62,573 nt of DNA from Mycobacterium sp. (GTDB lineage Bacteria; Actinomycetota; Actinomycetes; Mycobacteriales; Mycobacteriaceae): positions 1 to 62,573 of the forward strand of contig JAOPUT010000006.1 in assembly GCA_025963385.1 (NCBI GenBank). The letters run 5' to 3'. The translations under genes were made by a program, and so were the position numbers. Numbering within the stretch: position 1 is the stretch's first letter; every line of letters starts with the position of its first letter. This document shows positions 61,038-62,573 of the stretch, piece by piece. A model generated the notes under the pieces. The model had not been told where the DNA came from. It saw nothing but the letters and a program-made list of their open reading frames with translations, and did no database searches.

Positions 61038-62361
61038 GTCATCGCGTGATTCTTCGAGAGACCCGCCAAAGTCACTCGAGCAAAGGAATCAACGCGATGA
61101 CCACTGCCCACGATATCGACCTGCCCACGATGCTGGCCGAACGACTCACCACCACTCACCCCGACGTGCTGCGCGATCTGTTGTCGACGTTCATCCACAC
61201 CCTGATGGGTGCGGAAGCCGACGCCCTGTGCGGTGCGGACTATGGGCAGCGGAGCACCGAGCGGACCAACCAGCGCAACGGTTACCGGCATCGCGAATTC
61301 GACACCCGTGCAGGAACATTGGATCTGGCGATTCCCAAGCTGCGGCAGGGTTCCTACTTTCCGGACTGGCTACTGGAGCGCCGCAAGCGGGCCGAGCGGG
61401 CGTTGACCACGGTGGTCGCGACCTGTTATCTGCTGGGTGTCTCGACGCGGCGGATGGACAAGCTGGTCGACACCCTGGGCATCACGTCGTTGTCGAAGTC
61501 GCAGGTGTCGGTGATGGCCAAGGAACTCGACACCGCGGTCGAGGCGTTCCGCAGCCGGCCCTTGGATGCCGGGCCGTACACGTTCGTCGCTGCTGACGCG
61601 CTGGTGCTCAAGGTCCGCGAGCAGGGACGTGTCGTCAACGTGCACGCGCTGATCGCGGTCGGGGTCAACGTCGAGGGGTACCGCGAGATCTTGGGCATCG
61701 ACGTCAGCACCGCCGAGGACGGCGCGGGCTGGTTGACGTTCTGGCGGTCGCTGACCGCCCGAGGCTTGTCCGGGGTCAAGCTGGTCACCAGCGACGCCCA
61801 TGCCGGGTTGGTGGCCGCGATCGGGGCCACCCTGCCCGGCGCGTCCTGGCAGCGGTGTCGCACTCACTACACCACCAACTTGATGGCCATCACCCCCAAG
61901 GCCTCGTGGCCGTGGGTACGCACCCTGTTGCATTCAGTGTTCGATCAACCCGACGCGCAATCCGTTGCAGCACAATACGATCGGATCATCGATGCACTAG
62001 CCGACAAGCTCCCCAAGGTTGCCGACCACCTCGAGAACGCCCGCCCGGACCTGCTCGCGTTCACCAGCTTCCCCAAGCAGATCTGGCGCCAGATCTGGTC
62101 CAACACCCCTCAGGAACGCCTGAACAAGGAGATCCGCCGCCGCACCGACGTCGTCGGCATCTTCCCCGACCGCAACGCCCTGATCCGCCTCGTCGGTGCG
62201 GTGCTGGCCGAACAACACGACGAATGGGCCGAATCCCGGCGCTACCTCGGCCTCGACGTCCTGAGCAAATCACGCATCGACCACAGCGCACCGACCGAAC
62301 AGGAGGACACCCCCGCGGCACTGACCGCCTGAACCATCACCTCGAAGAATCACACGACGAC
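61038..62361 (+). mobile_element. IS1081-like insertion sequence (IS256 family), complete
   Basis: Left end 61038-61058 and right end 62341-62361 are 21-bp inverted repeats that differ at two positions; the shared inner core is GTGATTCTTCGAG / CTCGAAGAATCAC. They enclose one transposase gene. The length between and including these ends is 1324 bp, the same as the classical IS1081 of the M. tuberculosis complex. The 8-9 bp on the two sides (GATTGAAG and GCCGTACA) do not form a target duplication. Confidence 0.85.
61097..62332 (+). CDS. IS256-family transposase, IS1081-like
   Basis: This 411-aa mutator-type transposase looks full length. Segments such as RNGYRHREFDTRAGTLDLAI, LRQGSYFPDWLLERRKRAER and VATCYLLGVSTRRMDKLV are near those of IS1081. 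The DDE triad can be placed at Asp in FVAADALVLK, Asp in LVTSDAHAGLVAAIG and Glu in WSNTPQERLNKEIRRRTDVV. ATG start within the inverted repeats. The frame is undamaged, so the element may be active. Confidence 0.92.
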   Translation: MTTAHDIDLPTMLAERLTTTHPDVLRDLLSTFIHTLMGAEADALCGADYGQRSTERTNQRNGYRHREFDTRAGTLDLAIPKLRQGSYFPDWLLERRKRAERALTTVVATCYLLGVSTRRMDKLVDTLGITSLSKSQVSVMAKELDTAVEAFRSRPLDAGPYTFVAADALVLKVREQGRVVNVHALIAVGVNVEGYREILGIDVSTAEDGAGWLTFWRSLTARGLSGVKLVTSDAHAGLVAAIGATLPGASWQRCRTHYTTNLMAITPKASWPWVRTLLHSVFDQPDAQSVAAQYDRIIDALADKLPKVADHLENARPDLLAFTSFPKQIWRQIWSNTPQERLNKEIRRRTDVVGIFPDRNALIRLVGAVLAEQHDEWAESRRYLGLDVLSKSRIDHSAPTEQEDTPAALTA

Positions 62362-62573
62362 GCCGTACACCACGTCCCTGGACTTGACCTACAGCTGGCT
62401 GGACCAGTGTCTCCGCGATAACAAGTTCACCCTCCCTGACGGCACCAAGATTGAGCCGAGGCGAACGGCAGGTCGCTACCGGCGCTTCACCCTGGCGATT
62501 CTGGAGGACATTGCTCTGAGTTGCTACCGGCACGGTTTGTTCCCGACGGAGAAGCTGAGATTCACCTACCGCG
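62362..62573 (+). pseudogene. Open reading frame beyond the IS, truncated by IS and window end
   Basis: Immediately after the IS right end one frame stays open to the window edge, reading SLDLTYSWLDQCLRDNKFTL, then PDGTKIEPRRTAGRYRRF and a helix-rich continuation (LAILEDIALSCYRHGLF). It looks like real coding sequence but has no start codon; the frame runs back into the IS end and its transposase stop. The gene was probably cut by the insertion, or its 5' part lost with the flanking deletion. Family not recognised; the 3' end is outside the window. Confidence 0.55.

Noticed and set aside
1..62573. CRISPR array, tRNA or rRNA genes
   Set aside because: No regularly spaced repeats and no cloverleaf or ribosomal sequence noticed on either strand; most RNA-like hairpins are within coding genes.

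Overview
The window reads as chromosome of a high-GC actinobacterium, almost certainly a Mycobacterium/Mycolicibacterium. The reasons are a complete mceA-F gene series, an IS1081-type transposase, an FdxC-type seven-iron ferredoxin, a multi-spanning class III adenylate cyclase, frequent GTG/TTG starts and tight ATGA/GTGA/TGATG gene overlaps. No tRNA, rRNA or CRISPR array was seen.

Layout. 1-1050 is a gene graveyard: an amine-dehydrogenase-family remnant with two in-frame TAG codons, and a Dabb-domain remnant with several frameshifts. 1379-2409 holds two small secreted proteins on the minus strand. 2799-10476 is a six-gene mce operon that has no yrbE permease pair in front of it. 10485-13304 holds an NTF2-like protein, an intact amine-dehydrogenase-family enzyme, two more gene fragments and an SDR. 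13485-25204 holds an aldehyde dehydrogenase, a CoA ligase with a hotdog protein, an acyl-CoA dehydrogenase (ACAD) pair with an amidohydrolase, an alpha/beta hydrolase with a TetR regulator, a CaiB-type CoA-transferase and an SDR. 25376-33360 is a translationally coupled eight-gene plus-strand operon: DapA-like lyase/aldolase, ACAD pair, enoyl-CoA hydratase, SDR, CoA ligase, thioesterase, second hydratase. 34006-34912 carries a duplicated-domain unknown and a Bfd-like protein. 35155-39996 (minus) is amidohydrolase, P450, CoA ligase, a 52-aa acidic peptide and a ferredoxin. 40222-47573 holds a third ACAD pair, two SDRs, a DUF35-thiolase fusion and a decayed fourth ACAD pair. 47582-55295 holds an esterase-SDR-thiolase operon and, divergent from it, ferredoxin, amidohydrolase, a 100-aa unknown, CoA ligase and thiolase. 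55311-60610 holds a beta-propeller protein, an unknown with a Rossmann-like N-terminus, a second P450 and an adenylate cyclase. The right end is an IS481-type remnant and a complete 1324-bp IS1081-like element.

Taken together, CoA ligases, paired ACADs, hydratases, SDRs, thiolases, an aldolase-type DUF35-thiolase fusion, P450s with ferredoxins, three PF04909-type amidohydrolases and an Mce substrate-binding set look like an accessory catabolic island for hydrophobic, probably alicyclic or steroid/terpenoid-like, substrates. The substrate cannot be read from sequence. The pseudogenes and IS remnants show that the island has been assembled and pruned repeatedly.
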